From: Dehalococcoidia bacterium | GTDB lineage: Bacteria > Chloroflexota > Dehalococcoidia > UBA2985 | NCBI GenBank assembly: GCA_030740415.1 | Contig: JASLXI010000066.1 | Location: 1 to 5,992, forward strand | Length of the DNA stretch: 5,992 nucleotides | Direction of reading: 5' to 3' | Shown: positions 5,550 to 5,992 of the stretch, piece after piece | Position numbering within the stretch: the first letter of the stretch is position 1 | Layout of the letters: every line of letters begins with the position of its first letter | The notes under the pieces: model-generated | What the model was told of the DNA's origin: nothing | Seen by the model: only the letters and a program-made list of their open reading frames with translations | Database searches by the model: none | Translations under genes and position numbers: made by a program

Positions 5550-5992
5550 ATGCAGAAACTCTTTGGTATAGCAACAGACACAATAGCTACATACAATGGC
5601 ATTTTCTTTGCCATTACTATTGGTATATTGATTGTTTTGGCATTGCGTAACCCTATATTAGCAAGAATGGGTATTAGGAACATACCCAGAAGGCCAGCTC
5701 AAAGTTTATTGATAATTATAGGGTTGATGCTTAGTACTGTTATCATCGGCGCATCTCTCGGGATAGGAGATACTGTATATCATAGTATACGTATCTCTGC
5801 TCTTGAGTCAGTTGGACATGTAGATGAAACAGTAGAATCCCCACTTAGAAGATATTCTATTGCAAGGTATTTCCCGGAAGACAATATAGAAAAATTCGAA
5901 GATATATTCCGAGGAGATGAGAGAGTAGACGGAATTATATCTAGGATTGGTACTTCATTACCCGTTATGAACCCAAGTACTAATAAGTCAGA
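5550..5992 (+). CDS. FtsX/MacB-type ABC transporter permease (N-terminal part)
   Basis: The first 147 residues of a membrane permease; the frame is open to the window edge. There is a hydrophobic helix at about residues 17-32 ('NGIFFAITIGILIVLAL'), a basic cytoplasmic stretch 'RNPILARMGIRNIPRRPAQS' (33-52), a second helix at about 53-71 ('LLIIIGLMLSTVIIGASLG'), then a hydrophilic, presumably extracytoplasmic region starting 'IGDTVYHSIR'. The basic stretch before a helix is the usual start of FtsX/MacB permeases ('RRP..ALLT..GI'). The preceding helix is an addition seen, as far as I recall, in large two-module permeases of Chloroflexota. It is coupled to the ATPase gene two bases upstream. The region is AT-rich (22/60 G+C at 5701-5760 by my count). 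Substrate and full length cannot be judged. Confidence 0.9.
   Translation, partial: MQKLFGIATDTIATYNGIFFAITIGILIVLALRNPILARMGIRNIPRRPAQSLLIIIGLMLSTVIIGASLGIGDTVYHSIRISALESVGHVDETVESPLRRYSIARYFPEDNIEKFEDIFRGDERVDGIISRIGTSLPVMNPSTNKS

Noticed and set aside
1..5992. CRISPR arrays, transposase genes, integrase genes or riboswitches
   Set aside because: I saw no regularly spaced repeats, no transposase or integrase motifs, and no structured leader that I recognise.

Overview
The window looks bacterial and probably chromosomal. Genes are tightly packed, starts have Shine-Dalgarno sequences, and transporter genes are co-directional with 2-nt gaps. The general look of the proteins (LmrCD-like exporter pair, FtsX-type permease starting with an extra helix and a 'RNIPRRPAQS' segment) reminds me of Chloroflexota such as Dehalococcoidia/SAR202. 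This is an impression from family resemblance, not a demonstrated placement.

Left part (1-3679, minus strand, GC-rich): a three-gene unit read right to left. First is an APH/choline-kinase-fold phosphotransferase-like protein (3679-2786). Then comes a complete ABC exporter half-transporter (2726-855). Two bases after its stop begins a second half-transporter (852 to beyond base 1), of which only the membrane part is visible. The two half-transporters are best read as the subunits of one heterodimeric exporter. The complete one has Asp in place of the catalytic Glu after Walker B, as expected for the degenerate-site partner. The second carries a striking Gly/Ala insert between TM2 and TM3. The phosphotransferase-like protein has lost the catalytic Asp and apparently other kinase-core residues, so it may be a pseudokinase.

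Middle (3680-4508): about 830 bp with no convincing intact gene. It holds a 24-bp near-perfect palindrome, the 3' half of a tRNA-Ala(TGC) gene on the minus strand (anticodon loop to discriminator base, no 5' half), and a start-less Cys-rich reading frame resembling a zinc-ribbon remnant. A 3' tRNA fragment is the classic scar of tyrosine-recombinase integration. Base composition changes across this point, from clearly GC-rich on the left to AT-rich on the right. The orientation of the fragment predicts resident chromosome to the left and the integrated element to the right, with the intact tRNA-Ala at the far end of that element.

Right part (4509-5992, plus strand, AT-rich): a truncated, Walker-A-damaged copy of a MacB/LolD-type ATPase gene, then an intact paralogue (4861-5547), then the start of its FtsX/MacB-type permease (5550 to beyond the window end). 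The intact ATPase and permease should form one inner-membrane ABC system of the mechanotransmission type; its substrate cannot be told. The window is therefore a divergent pair of ABC transporter operons separated by a probable integration junction.
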